Part shown: piece after piece, positions 1 through 10,563 of the stretch
How the letters are laid out: each line of letters opens with the position of its first letter
Position numbering within the stretch: position 1 is the stretch's first letter
Assembly: GCA_900642245.1 (NCBI GenBank)
Contig: CAAAJI010000033.1
Location: forward strand, 1 to 51,686
Length of the DNA: 51,686 bases
Reading direction: 5' to 3'
Origin: Fragilaria radians
Taxonomy: Eukaryota; Bacillariophyta; Fragilariophyceae; Fragilariales; Fragilariaceae
Made by a program: the position numbers and the translations under genes
Notes under the pieces: generated by a model
The model's database searches: none
The model's input: the letters and a program-made list of their open reading frames with translations, nothing else
Told to the model about the DNA's origin: nothing

Positions 1-578
1 GGCATTTGCATTGCTACAAAGATAGGATTATTCAATGTAAAAAATGATCTCTCTTTTATTGTCGTGCAACTACAATTTAGTTGATGGATTTTGTTCGAAA
101 TTTATTCATGAGCTCAGAATCTGCGACTCAAAATGTATTGCATCATAGAGTATGACTTGACGTACACAAATAGTTAATAGAATAACTTTCTCGGAGGTTT
201 GGTCAAAAAATTGTCAGACACTGTGACTCTTTTATTAATTTACTGCATCATTAAAGTCTAATTGTTATTGTTTCAATTGTTGTTGTTGTTGTTGTCTTTG
301 TTGAAATAATTGCTGCTGTTTTGAGTATCAAATGAGTGTTGCAGATGTTGGAATGTCAAAGCTGGTTTGAAAAGTTCAAAGTAATGTTGTTTCAATGTAC
401 TGCAATGAAAATTTCATAACGAAATCCTCAACAACATTCCAGTTTAGATCTATAACGTTTCAATCTATATCTCACCTCAATCTCTATCTGGCACATCCAC
501 TGATAAGGTTACGGGGTATCAAGAATAAGGATTGGACGTTGGGTTCGGGTCATTGACACGACCATTGAAACAACAACA
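1..578. other. Intergenic 5' flank of the MFS gene
   Basis: No convincing coding frame or RNA gene is visible. The stretch is AT-rich with a short run of TTG triplets near 270-300. An 18-base string around 377-394 (ttcaaagtaatgttgttt) also occurs in the interspersed repeat at 28.5 and 45.7 kb, so a very decayed copy of that repeat is possible. The promoter of the transporter should lie here, but no defined element can be pointed to. Confidence 0.4.
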
Positions 579-2432
579 TTGTGTGGGTGGTTAAAAAATC
601 CTGGTTCGGAAACCAAGTTTATTTTTTGCGTGTCATTGTCAAGGAACAAAGAAGAAGAAGTTGACGACGACAACAACGACGACAACGAAAAAGAATTTGT
701 TATAGTAGTTTTCCTTTCTCGATCTTTTCCTTTTGCAATCGTAATGATACAACAGAGACATTTCCTTCCACAACAACAGCAACAACAAATATCCATATCA
801 TTGAAACGACAATCCCTAACATCATCACGATATTTCTGTTTCAGTTTGTGGTTGTCCATACTTTGGATGTTACCCCTCTTGGGTACATCTTGGAGTTTAC
901 CTAATTATCCTAATCATAAGATTCCTCATTTACATTCAACAACCCAAACGACGACAACGACAACGACGACTACCCATAAAACCAAAATGAATTTTCGTAA
1001 TCCAAAGAATATGGATGATCTTCCTTATACTTATGATTCTTCACGTATCACGACTTTGAATCATATGACTGCCAAAGTTGATTCATCATCATCATCATCA
1101 AGCCTTTCATCCTTGGATTGGTCCATTACTGCCTTACTCGTGTCTGCCTTTTTAAATTTATTGGGATTTACCATGGCTGGACCACTCACTCCATCCTTGG
1201 GACAACATTTTCAATTACCTGTCGGAGCATCCTTTGGATCTCTAACATCGGCGTATCCATTGGGAATGTTGGTTGGATTATTCCTATGGCCACCCCTGTC
1301 AGATCAATATGGACGACCTCCCATTATTACCTTAACCTTATTGGGGACTGCCATGGGACTTGCCACTCAGGCGTACTTTGTTCAGACGAATCAGAAAAGT
1401 CTTGTTTGGTTCCTAGCCTCTCGGGTCCTCACGGGATGCTTTGCTGGAGCATCTCCTGTATCCAAGGCATATTTGGCTGATCGATCACCACCTCATTTAC
1501 TATCCAAACACTTAGCATGGAGGGATGCTGCCTCCACATTAGCATTCCTAGTTGGTCCACTTCTGGGAGGTATCTTCCTGACATCTACATCATCCTTGTC
1601 ATTCGTTATTGCTATATCCAGTGTCGCATCTCTATTGGCAGCAATTGTGGTGGGGACGCTTTGTATACAACAACATCGACAATCTTTAAAGTTATCAACC
1701 TCATCATCATCATCAATACTTAAAAGAACTGATGATGAATCCAAGAATTCCTCCAATCATGACCTAAAATCATCATCACCGATGGATACTGATCTCGTAT
1801 CCTGTCCATTGGGAACATCTCTTTGGTCGGGAGTAGCCACCGTATGTCTAGTATCCTTTTTGTTTCACGTTGGTGATAGTACATTCCATGCATTCTTTTC
1901 GGCACTTCTCAAGACACAACGTGTATCTCCCAGTCAGATTGGACTTGTCTACAGCAATCTCGCTGGGATTTCTCTTACAGTTTCGGCATTGGCAACCTCC
2001 AAGATTATGAGGAAATGTGGACCAGTTGCTACCTGCGTTATGGGACTTACTGCCACTGGAATGGGACTACTTATGATGGGATTCGTGTCATCGTCATCGT
2101 TGCTTATGAATGCTGCAACGACTCCCTTGCTTTTGTCAGCAGCAGCCTTGTATTACTGTGGTGTTCCCCTCTATTCACCTACTATTCCCATCATGCTTTT
2201 GCGCTGTGTTCCTCCAAATAGACGTGGCTTCATTTTGGGGTTGGATGGTGCAATCAATACGATTGCAAGAATCATCACGCCCATATTTATGGGCCACCTC
2301 TACAGAACACAGGGATCTTCTGCAGCGTTTGGACTCGCTGGAAAGGCAGCTCTATTCTCCGCACTTTTAGCGTTGGGAAAACGAGTGCACGTCTTGCGAC
2401 AAGAGAATATTAACATGGCTAAAACTACCTGA
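579..2432 (+). CDS. Major facilitator superfamily transporter with N-terminal targeting region
   Basis: Single-exon membrane transporter of about 12 predicted membrane segments, of the drug/proton-antiporter-like MFS_1 type. The open frame starts at 579, but the more plausible start is the ATG at 744 (562 aa), which is followed by a Gln-rich stretch and a hydrophobic segment (SLWLSILWMLPLLGTSWS) that looks like a signal peptide. The first half of the fold begins near position 1110. The MFS motif A between segments 2 and 3 is visible as LSDQYGRPP at about 1300-1320, and a motif-C-like GPLLGGIF follows segment 5. A low-complexity Ser/Asp-rich loop (about 1680-1800) separates the two six-helix halves. 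The signal-like leader could direct it to the plastid envelope or another endomembrane, which is inference. The substrate is unknown. It converges with the FYVE gene, with about 100 bp between the stop codons. Confidence 0.85.
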   Translation: MCGWLKNPGSETKFIFCVSLSRNKEEEVDDDNNDDNEKEFVIVVFLSRSFPFAIVMIQQRHFLPQQQQQQISISLKRQSLTSSRYFCFSLWLSILWMLPLLGTSWSLPNYPNHKIPHLHSTTQTTTTTTTTTHKTKMNFRNPKNMDDLPYTYDSSRITTLNHMTAKVDSSSSSSSLSSLDWSITALLVSAFLNLLGFTMAGPLTPSLGQHFQLPVGASFGSLTSAYPLGMLVGLFLWPPLSDQYGRPPIITLTLLGTAMGLATQAYFVQTNQKSLVWFLASRVLTGCFAGASPVSKAYLADRSPPHLLSKHLAWRDAASTLAFLVGPLLGGIFLTSTSSLSFVIAISSVASLLAAIVVGTLCIQQHRQSLKLSTSSSSSILKRTDDESKNSSNHDLKSSSPMDTDLVSCPLGTSLWSGVATVCLVSFLFHVGDSTFHAFFSALLKTQRVSPSQIGLVYSNLAGISLTVSALATSKIMRKCGPVATCVMGLTATGMGLLMMGFVSSSSLLMNAATTPLLLSAAALYYCGVPLYSPTIPIMLLRCVPPNRRGFILGLDGAINTIARIITPIFMGHLYRTQGSSAAFGLAGKAALFSALLALGKRVHVLRQENINMAKTT

Positions 2433-2532
2433 ATACAAATACATACACACTTTAACGATTTAATTTATTCATCTTGAAGCTGTTGCTGCTCTAAACTCAT
2501 TCCAATCTTAATTTTTACGACAAGAGTTAAAA

Positions 2533-5500
2533 TTAGGACATTCGGGAAAGTATTCGTTGTGCAGCAAAAGCACCTGTAACATCTCTCTTTGCAGCAATTG
2601 CTCTTTCTAAAGCTGTCATTAAGTTGCACGTTTTCCTAGGAGCTTTTCCAGGGCGGGCCATAGTTAAAACTGTTTTCTTCAGCTCAACTGTGTTCACTGA
2701 TTCCTGACTCTCTATCGTGCCACAGAAAACGAATGAGCAATGCTGAATGCAAAAGCTAGTAGCGGCATCCCAGTAAACAGAATAACTTTCAAGCGGCGTT
2801 TGCCCTGGGCTATCGTACCGCCATTCAATCAAATGTATCATAGCCTGGAGTAATTTTTCGTTGTAACATAGCATGCTGCGAAGAAAATCTATGGGAGAAG
2901 CCTGAACAATAAGACTTGCAAGGCAGCAAACTAATTGTGCAGTATGGATTTTTTCAGATTCAGATTCCGCACTACGAGACACAGTTGTTCGCTTTACACC
3001 CGCCATAAACTCGTTGCTTACAGCCTTCATCACATCAATTTGGAGCTGTGAGTTGGCACTCGGGAATAAATTGTGTAAGCCTTCAGCCGCTAAGCTCTTA
3101 GTTGCTGTTGACGATGGAAAAGTCAAGACATCGACGATGCACGTGACGAGAGCATCTACAGCCACAGATACTCCAGAGACCGTTGCATATGGTGATAAAG
3201 CCACTATCATTCGAACTGCTTGATTTTGGAGTGCATTGTCCTTGTATTCCTTTGCTAGGTTTGCGATGGTTGACATGAATGAGGGTTTAGAAAAAAGAAT
3301 CTGTCGACACTTTGCAAAAGATACAAAATTAGTAAGAAGGGACAACCCCGCGCTTCTAAGGATTGTATCAGAATTATACCCTGGAATCGGGATTAATTCA
3401 GATGGAGGACTTTCAACCTCTTCACTTGACATTGTACCTCCTTCATCTTCGTTACTTTCAGCATCACAACTCTCTTCCTTTACTTCCAATTCATCAGAAG
3501 TTATGCCGAAAATGCGTAGTGTATATTCTATACACTCAGGAAACTCCTCAAGTTCTACAATGGCTTGGCGCCCTTCAGTGCTGTTAGTGAGCTCGGACAA
3601 TAACTCTAGTGCTGCTTTTTCTGTATCAGATGATAGGGAATGATGATCCAGCAACATCTTTAAAATACTGTGATGCCCATTAGCTTGCACCAAATTTTCT
3701 ACCTTTACTTTTTTCAAAGCAGTGATGGCGGAATAATCTCCTTCTCCAGCAATCAAACATAATGCCGAAACTCCTCCAAGGGAAGAAATTATATCTAATG
3801 CATCCTCGTGTTGTGCTATAGCACACAGCATTTTGACATCTGGTGCCTCCATGACATTTTCTTCTGCCTCTAAATCATAATGCGAAAGTTTCGCTCGTTC
3901 CAGAAATCGAGATATCACCATGCGGCAGATTTTTTCTCCCAAACGTTTCGCAATACTTTCGGCGTCTTTGCTTTCCAACTGTATTCCCTGGTCGATCTTT
4001 CCTTTAAGTAGATCCACTAAGCATTCCATGCAACGTGATGACAGAGTAGCCGCAGTTGCTAATTTGTCATCATCCTCACCTTGCTCATCAGCGAGACAAG
4101 CAGCAGCTAGGGCAGCTATTGCCTCACTTTTGATGTCATATTTTTTAACTGCATCTGTCAGCAATCCATTCTCAGCAATCGTTGCCATAAGATTCGCTAC
4201 TACCCTTCGTACTTCAACAATCTTTTCCAAATCAGATGATCCGTGGAGCATATCAAAAAGAGACAAAAGAGTTGCCTTTGAATCAATGAAAACATGAACC
4301 AGATCTTCTTGACCAGCGTCTACCAATAGTTTAATTATATCGAACGAGAGGTCCGCAAGATTGGGATCTTGCCAAATAGAGAGACAACAGCGAGGGACCT
4401 CAAATGCCACCAACATTGAAATCATGTAATCGCCTTCAATATGCTCACCACAACTAGCTTTGATTCCCTCCAGCAAAGCGTACCGAACCAAAGGACGAGT
4501 TACCTTTTCGAACTCATCCCTCTTCCTAGTACTAACTGGAATTAACGGAGAACTTTTTTCATCCGATAACATTTTCAATAAAAGAGCACAATAAGTTGCA
4601 GCTAATTGACGCGACTCCGAATGTTGTGGTTGATCGTCAAAAAGTATAGACCTCCAGATCATCTCACTTGTCTTACATTCCAGAGCACAAGTAATGTAAG
4701 AGATAATATAAAATACATTCATAGCGGCAACGTGAGTATTTTTGAAGCCATAACAAGAGTCTTCGACCAGAATTAATGGTGATCCATAATGTCTTGGAAT
4801 ATCCAGCATCTCTTCAGTTTCACTATCAAATTTTGGAATCTTCATTCTTGTTGTGAGAAGATATGTGGCACAGAAAGATCGTATTAGGCCACTTTCCGCA
4901 GAAACTATCTCAATAAAGGACCTTGTTAAAGGTGATTCGAGGATAGATTGAAAGTCATTACCAAGGTCCTCTATAAAATAAAGCAAAATCTCTAAGGCCC
5001 AGAAACATAAATCCGCTCGACTGTCAGTTGGTTTATCAGGTTTACCTGTTGCACTCATAGCAAGGATACGGCAAACCCCTTCGATAACTCCAGATTCGAG
5101 AAGTCGGGAATCCTTACGAGCATCTTTTTTACTCGCAAGTACATGAAGTACCTCCAGTGCCAAAAGTGGGAGCTCCTGGTCCCAGCCTTCGTAAGTTACA
5201 TTTGACGTGCTTTGAATAAGAAGGCGACCTAGAGGTGCTGCTAATCCTGCTCTTGAAGCCGCGATTGCGTGCGACTGCAAGGCTACAATGCGGGCGATCG
5301 CGCGAAGGGCACCACAAAGGGTTGGATTGCGTGCTCCAGTGCCTTGTCCTGCTGCAGTTTGCAAATAGCCAACAATGGATGGCAACGCATCTTTCGAAAT
5401 GGCAGACCACAAAGACGAGTTATTGCTAAGGGATTCCAAAGTTTGAATACAAGCAGCCTTTAGAGCTTCTGTGTTATGTGTTTGTTCAATTGGCGCGTTA

Positions 5501-8500
5501 GGATCCGTTGGAACTGCCAAAATATAGGTGGCAGTCCGAATCGCTGCTTGAACGGAAGGCAAGCCTCCAGAAACATCAGCCCCCACGTGTGGACCACAGA
5601 AACGAACCAATGCGAGACAAGCGGAAAAACGGAATTGATTTCCGGCAGACATTGAACTTTTCATCAAGTCAGAAATAGGTACAAGTATTCCGCTTCCTGC
5701 CAATTTTGCATGTTGCTCGAGACCGCCGTTCTGACAAATCGCTAAAGTTAATCGGAGGGCCGCGGTAAGTGCCTTTTCTCCAAAGCCTCCTACAAGCATA
5801 GTGGGTAGAATCGATTGCTCAGAATTTCTAGAACGTGCTGTCAAAATATCACATGCAACGGCACATGCCTCTTTACGGCGAGCAGCAAAGTCATCATCGC
5901 CTTTACACTGTTCCATCATTTCCACTGACTCAACAATGTGCTCCAAACCAGGAACCACAGTCGAGCCACACATACTCCCTACAGCATACAGAGAAGACTC
6001 AATTAAATCCATCACTGCTGCATGGAAATGAGGTCCCGTTCGATCGCCAAGAAGAGAGCTTCTTCCCACTTTCCCAGCAGCTTGAAGAACTCCAAGTGTC
6101 CCTGTAACTATGGTACGCGGGGGATTCCGCGAATACGCATCAGCATTCACAACATCCCACAAACGTTGATGAGCCATTTCATCTGATTGCGCCATGCCAA
6201 ACATAGCAGTCAACATGCGACAGGCAGCGTCGCGAGCCTTCATGGCACCGACAGCCTTATCTTGAGATTCCCATTCAATTTTAGTGAAAAGAATTCTTGA
6301 TAGTGAAGAAATGGCACCTGCATCAACGGCTTCGAGCAAGCGATCGACAAGATCGGTGTCAGAACTTTCATCATGCTGGGTGAAAGTCAAAAGAGCCGCT
6401 GCTGTCTGTAACATTCCAAGACATTTAGGAGCAGCGTCACCCCTGAGAGTCGACGATCCGACATCTCCCATGGCTTGTAACATGGAAGTTATAGCATGAC
6501 AAGACTGTAGTTCCATCATGGCATCCACAGAACACATTGATAGAGATGAGATGACGATACCAGCACATTCTCGAATTCTTGATGAGGGTGTATCTTGGGA
6601 TGAAAGGGTTTGTGAAGAAGAGCTCTGCAAAATGGAGAGCATCACCGAGAGAACTCCTTCCTCGATCATATCATGAAGCGTGTCATCCAGAGAGACAGGA
6701 TTTGCCTTACTCATTTCACCTACACCCATGACAGTGGCAGCTAATGTCTCCATCGCAATCTTTTTCATTTCCATAGGACGATTAAGTCTACCACCCATTT
6801 CTTGATCTCTTACAATACCCAGCAAAGCAGGAAAACAAGGTCCACTTGCTATACTTTTAGCTGCTTCTCGGCAAGCTCCAAGACTCGAAGTATCAGCCAA
6901 ACAATTGTAACCTTCAGTGAGAGTAGCAGTACCTCTTGCATCAATTAGGAGCGGCATAACAAGAGACGCACAAAAATCAATCCCCATTCGAGCAACTCCA
7001 TTTTCAGCACTTTGGAGCAAAAAAGAAAGTGAAGAACCGCAGCCTCCGCCTTGTACTATGGAACGAATAATATCGCCATCTGAGTTAGTCGACATACGTC
7101 CTGCTCGACCAGATGTCATTTCAAATAGAGTACTTAATGATTCGCTTGTAGCTCTTGTGGCAAAGAGAGTCGCACCAAGAGCACCAGTAGCATGCGCTCT
7201 TGTGTCAGCATCGTCTGCTCCCATGAGAGTACATAGGATTAGAATCCCGCCAGAGTTGATAAGCTCTGGCAAGAATGATTCATATTGTTCCCCTTCATAG
7301 TCCATGCCAGCAGCCAGATATGCTGCAATGTCGTTAACAGAAGATGTGGTGCGACGCTCATCTTCGCACACTAGATGCCTCAGAGATGATGCAGCCCAAC
7401 GTTGTAAATTTGGATTTTTGGAGTTTGAAGAGTGATCAATCATCGCTCGCATCGCCCTGGGAAGATCGAGGAACTCTGGATTGATACCCTGTAAAACAAC
7501 TTGTTTCAAGACAGCAGCATCTGTTAAGTAAAAGATGGTCTTTGCAGCTTGTTCTTGGACGAAAAGAGTTCGACGATCAGATCCACTTCTTTCCAGCAGA
7601 ATTAGGATACTGTCTATAGCAGCCTTGCCACCGTAATTGTAGACAGCAATCGCCCAACTAGTATTGTTGATGATAGCTGCAAGGGAAAGAAGTGACGCAA
7701 TTGCACGTACAGCTCTATCCGATGTTGCATTCAAGGTCAAGTGCTTGGTAATCGCCGGTACCAATACTTCGGGATCAATAGTTAGTTTTCCATTTACTTC
7801 CCCATTTAGAATCATGGCATCAAAATCACTTGTAAGGGCACACAAGGCTGCCGAGACAGTTTGAGCTGTCGCAACACCCTGCTCTTGATCAAGCGCGCGT
7901 TCATTCGTTGGTGGATTATACAGTATAAGAGGTGTCAAGTAACGCCGAAGGCTAAAGTAATTTCCTTGCTCGACCTCCGGGTAACACGTGGAACAAATGC
8001 GTACTGGTTTTTCGAATTCAGGCCCTTCCAGAGGAAGCACTGTCTTATGAGGTGAGCACTCATGGCAAAAGACGTCCCCACAGAGACGACAATGGTGACG
8101 ACGCTTGCTTAAGGTAAATAGTTCTTGACATCCACCACAAGTCAAGCGCAGTTGATCTTCAACCTTCTGAACTTTAAAATCTAATTTTGACATGGAGTCA
8201 CTAAAGTCGACATCTTGATAGTTGGAAGACGGTCTAAAGTAGGATGTATCGTCTGTCCATGTTCGACGTGATGCTGAAACATGAGAGACATTTGAGTTGG
8301 ATCGAACAATGGTAGGGTATTGTGGTTGCTGTTGCTGCTGCTGCTGATATCCAGTTTGTCGTGTTGATGATGCAGTTGTTGGACGAGAATTGAATGAAGC
8401 AGATGACTGTGCTTGTGTACGAGAATTCCAAGACACTTCATCGGTATTCTGAGAAACAGGTCTTGTCCATGTTGTAATTTGGCGGGCATGATCCACATAA

Positions 8501-8724
8501 AAGGATCGTCCTGTCGTAGGATCCTTCATCTCTTCCCATCCAGGAGGCAAGGATGAGGATGCATCCATTTTTGGAGTCGGAGGTTTCGGAGGTTGAGGTG
8601 CATCGTTCCAACCTGGAGGTGGTTCCCATTGAGTTACTCGTGTGATATGATTTGCATAGAACACACGTCCAGTATTGGGATCTGTTGATTTTACCCATCC
8701 ATTCAATGCAGCAGGATTTGACAT
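2533..8724 (-). CDS. Giant WW-WW-FYVE protein with armadillo/HEAT-like repeats
   Basis: One uninterrupted frame of 2063 aa. Two WW domains lie at the N terminus: residues about 7-37 (conserved W at 10 and 33) and 58-89 (W at 63 and 86), both with the central aromatic block and C-terminal Pro. A Ser/Gln-rich linker with a poly-Gln run (about 127-133) follows. A FYVE zinc finger spans about 185-252. It has the basic KRRHHCR motif for PI3P binding (about 207-213) and paired cysteines (C196/C199, C212/C215, C220/C223, C244/C247), so it should bind endosomal membranes. The remaining 1750 residues are alternating helices rich in Leu/Ala/Ser, resembling armadillo or HEAT repeats. An endosomal scaffold recruiting PPxY-type partners is the natural inference. 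Domain calls are firm; the repeat class is less so. The ATG at 8724 is the first in frame and opens directly into WW1. Confidence 0.9.
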   Translation of the reverse strand: MSNPAALNGWVKSTDPNTGRVFYANHITRVTQWEPPPGWNDAPQPPKPPTPKMDASSSLPPGWEEMKDPTTGRSFYVDHARQITTWTRPVSQNTDEVSWNSRTQAQSSASFNSRPTTASSTRQTGYQQQQQQQPQYPTIVRSNSNVSHVSASRRTWTDDTSYFRPSSNYQDVDFSDSMSKLDFKVQKVEDQLRLTCGGCQELFTLSKRRHHCRLCGDVFCHECSPHKTVLPLEGPEFEKPVRICSTCYPEVEQGNYFSLRRYLTPLILYNPPTNERALDQEQGVATAQTVSAALCALTSDFDAMILNGEVNGKLTIDPEVLVPAITKHLTLNATSDRAVRAIASLLSLAAIINNTSWAIAVYNYGGKAAIDSILILLERSGSDRRTLFVQEQAAKTIFYLTDAAVLKQVVLQGINPEFLDLPRAMRAMIDHSSNSKNPNLQRWAASSLRHLVCEDERRTTSSVNDIAAYLAAGMDYEGEQYESFLPELINSGGILILCTLMGADDADTRAHATGALGATLFATRATSESLSTLFEMTSGRAGRMSTNSDGDIIRSIVQGGGCGSSLSFLLQSAENGVARMGIDFCASLVMPLLIDARGTATLTEGYNCLADTSSLGACREAAKSIASGPCFPALLGIVRDQEMGGRLNRPMEMKKIAMETLAATVMGVGEMSKANPVSLDDTLHDMIEEGVLSVMLSILQSSSSQTLSSQDTPSSRIRECAGIVISSLSMCSVDAMMELQSCHAITSMLQAMGDVGSSTLRGDAAPKCLGMLQTAAALLTFTQHDESSDTDLVDRLLEAVDAGAISSLSRILFTKIEWESQDKAVGAMKARDAACRMLTAMFGMAQSDEMAHQRLWDVVNADAYSRNPPRTIVTGTLGVLQAAGKVGRSSLLGDRTGPHFHAAVMDLIESSLYAVGSMCGSTVVPGLEHIVESVEMMEQCKGDDDFAARRKEACAVACDILTARSRNSEQSILPTMLVGGFGEKALTAALRLTLAICQNGGLEQHAKLAGSGILVPISDLMKSSMSAGNQFRFSACLALVRFCGPHVGADVSGGLPSVQAAIRTATYILAVPTDPNAPIEQTHNTEALKAACIQTLESLSNNSSLWSAISKDALPSIVGYLQTAAGQGTGARNPTLCGALRAIARIVALQSHAIAASRAGLAAPLGRLLIQSTSNVTYEGWDQELPLLALEVLHVLASKKDARKDSRLLESGVIEGVCRILAMSATGKPDKPTDSRADLCFWALEILLYFIEDLGNDFQSILESPLTRSFIEIVSAESGLIRSFCATYLLTTRMKIPKFDSETEEMLDIPRHYGSPLILVEDSCYGFKNTHVAAMNVFYIISYITCALECKTSEMIWRSILFDDQPQHSESRQLAATYCALLLKMLSDEKSSPLIPVSTRKRDEFEKVTRPLVRYALLEGIKASCGEHIEGDYMISMLVAFEVPRCCLSIWQDPNLADLSFDIIKLLVDAGQEDLVHVFIDSKATLLSLFDMLHGSSDLEKIVEVRRVVANLMATIAENGLLTDAVKKYDIKSEAIAALAAACLADEQGEDDDKLATAATLSSRCMECLVDLLKGKIDQGIQLESKDAESIAKRLGEKICRMVISRFLERAKLSHYDLEAEENVMEAPDVKMLCAIAQHEDALDIISSLGGVSALCLIAGEGDYSAITALKKVKVENLVQANGHHSILKMLLDHHSLSSDTEKAALELLSELTNSTEGRQAIVELEEFPECIEYTLRIFGITSDELEVKEESCDAESNEDEGGTMSSEEVESPPSELIPIPGYNSDTILRSAGLSLLTNFVSFAKCRQILFSKPSFMSTIANLAKEYKDNALQNQAVRMIVALSPYATVSGVSVAVDALVTCIVDVLTFPSSTATKSLAAEGLHNLFPSANSQLQIDVMKAVSNEFMAGVKRTTVSRSAESESEKIHTAQLVCCLASLIVQASPIDFLRSMLCYNEKLLQAMIHLIEWRYDSPGQTPLESYSVYWDAATSFCIQHCSFVFCGTIESQESVNTVELKKTVLTMARPGKAPRKTCNLMTALERAIAAKRDVTGAFAAQRILSRMS

Positions 8725-10039
8725 GATGCTTAGCTATAGACTTTGAAAAGATTGATTCGATTTCGTTGCTTCCTTGTTTACTTTATATTTAAACTTTTTC
8801 TTCAAAGGATGAATTCGTTGCTTTCTTTCGAATATAAGAATAACCTTGATGTTGCTATTGATTCGTTTTAAATACGATTCAATCTTTTGAGGTTTCGCTA
8901 TTTCTTTTCTCCTTACAGATTTCTCATAGAATTTTACTCAATTTCTGTACCTTTTCTTTCAACCTCCATTTTTTTCTGAAGCGCGGTCAACAATTCTTTC
9001 TACTTCTCCGGGATTCCACAAAAATTGACACGAACGCCGAAATGTAAAATATTACCAAAATGACTAACACGTAAAGGTTTCCTTTACAAACTTAAGGTTA
9101 TCGTTCATTTTTTATTATTTGAAACTGCAGCATCCTCTCAAGAATTGAAACCTGCAATCAATGGCAGAAAATAGTCAAAACTGGTGATGATTTCACAAGG
9201 TGCATGCGCAGCGCAAAAGCAAGTTGAAATAAAAGTCTATTTTCTGTATGATTTTCATTTTCAAAATAATACAGATATGAGACTTTCAGAACCATTTTAT
9301 GTTCAGCTCAAAGGATCATCAAAGATTCTTGTAGTTTTAACCCGTTGTGACTACAGAGTGCATCATTGGGAAAGGCTTGCACAATAAACCAAAATATTAC
9401 AAGGTGCAACACTATTCAAGAATAGCCTTGGTGTAAGGTGCGCAAGTTAGTCCTGATTTTATCTTGTAAGGCATGACAGGACTCAACATTCTTCTTCCCA
9501 TGCTTCAAACAAAAAGATGCAAATAAATATTAACCTACTAAAAATATGAGACTGACAATTTTCACGCATCAAATAACTCATTCGTACTGTCTGAATCTTG
9601 AGTGGCCTCCACAAGCTAAAAGTACGCTGCATAGAAGCTCATCTAAATATTTGAAGATGAAGTATGCGTGTGTAGAAGAACTGACAAGAGAAACACCAAG
9701 GAAGGCCTATATAAGGATAATTCCCAGTGAGCAGAGGTGTCACTAAGTCTAATGCTGAAATTTCGGCATTCAAAATCGAAGAATATGATACACATGCTTG
9801 AAACAATATCTCCTCTTACAATCAATTGTTTAGTTGCTTGCTCCAGTGGCTATTGAAGAGAGTATGCTCTTACATCACCAAGCTTATCACTAGCAAAACA
9901 TATACACTACTGTCAACACGTTTCCACCAATAGTGACGAAAATCCTTAATACGTTTTTTGTATGAGTAGGACTACAGGAAGTTTCCAATACTGGTATTCC
10001 ACTAACGTAAGATCGCAGTTGATGGCTGGAAATTGTACC
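8725..10039. other. Intergenic region upstream of the FYVE gene
   Basis: AT-rich sequence without a supported gene. The short frames around 9184-9825 overlap on both strands and have no recognisable domain, so they look like chance. The first few hundred bases next to 8725 must hold the promoter of the FYVE gene. No motif stands out. Confidence 0.4.
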
Positions 10040-10555
10040 CTTAAGGAAATGTTTCCACACAATATTGGGGTAAAAAATGGATGTGAAAGATGATCAGCAG
10101 TTTATGACTGGATTTCATACATGCATTATTCAATTCAACTTAAGAAAGAATTTAGAAAACTCAGGTATGCATTGAGGCATAATTTCTGACATAACTGTCT
10201 AAACTAGATATTTTTGAGTTGGTCTCTATTCAGGATTCGGCTTTCTCTTGGGAACTCTGTCACTGGCCAGTGGTAGAAGCCAAAGGTTGCACAAGGTGGG
10301 TTTGAAGGCAATAAAACCAATATGATGTTGAGGCTTATTGCTTTGGTAACAATGTCTTCAATGAAGTGACTGCGTAACCATCATATCCCAATATCAACGG
10401 CCTCTTTGTTGCTTCTGTACAGCTGAATGAAAATGATATAACAATTTCTCGAACAAACATTCATTCATGAATCCTCTTGGTGCCGCTGTCAACTGTTAAT
10501 TCATTGAAATTTGAAGTTTTCGCCATTACCGTAATTTAATCACAGTATTTAAGGT
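10040..10555 (-). mobile_element. pogo-like transposon remnant (copy A, internally deleted)
   Basis: This stretch matches 12590-13378 in the same orientation but lacks the transposon end and about 260 bp of the transposase region (a deletion near 10285). The surviving coding sequence on the minus strand corresponds to the DDE-region piece seen more clearly in copy B. It runs directly into the left end of hAT copy A, exactly as copy B does into hAT copy B, so the two blocks are duplicates. It is non-functional. Confidence 0.6.
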
Positions 10556-10563
10556 GTATTTTC

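Noticed and set aside
930..1105. Triplet-repeat region considered as a CRISPR-like or satellite array
   Set aside because: Simple trinucleotide runs inside the coding sequence; no unit-spacer structure.
9184..9825. Group of 60-67 aa frames on both strands
   Set aside because: Mutually overlapping, no motif, no splice pattern linking them; treated as chance.
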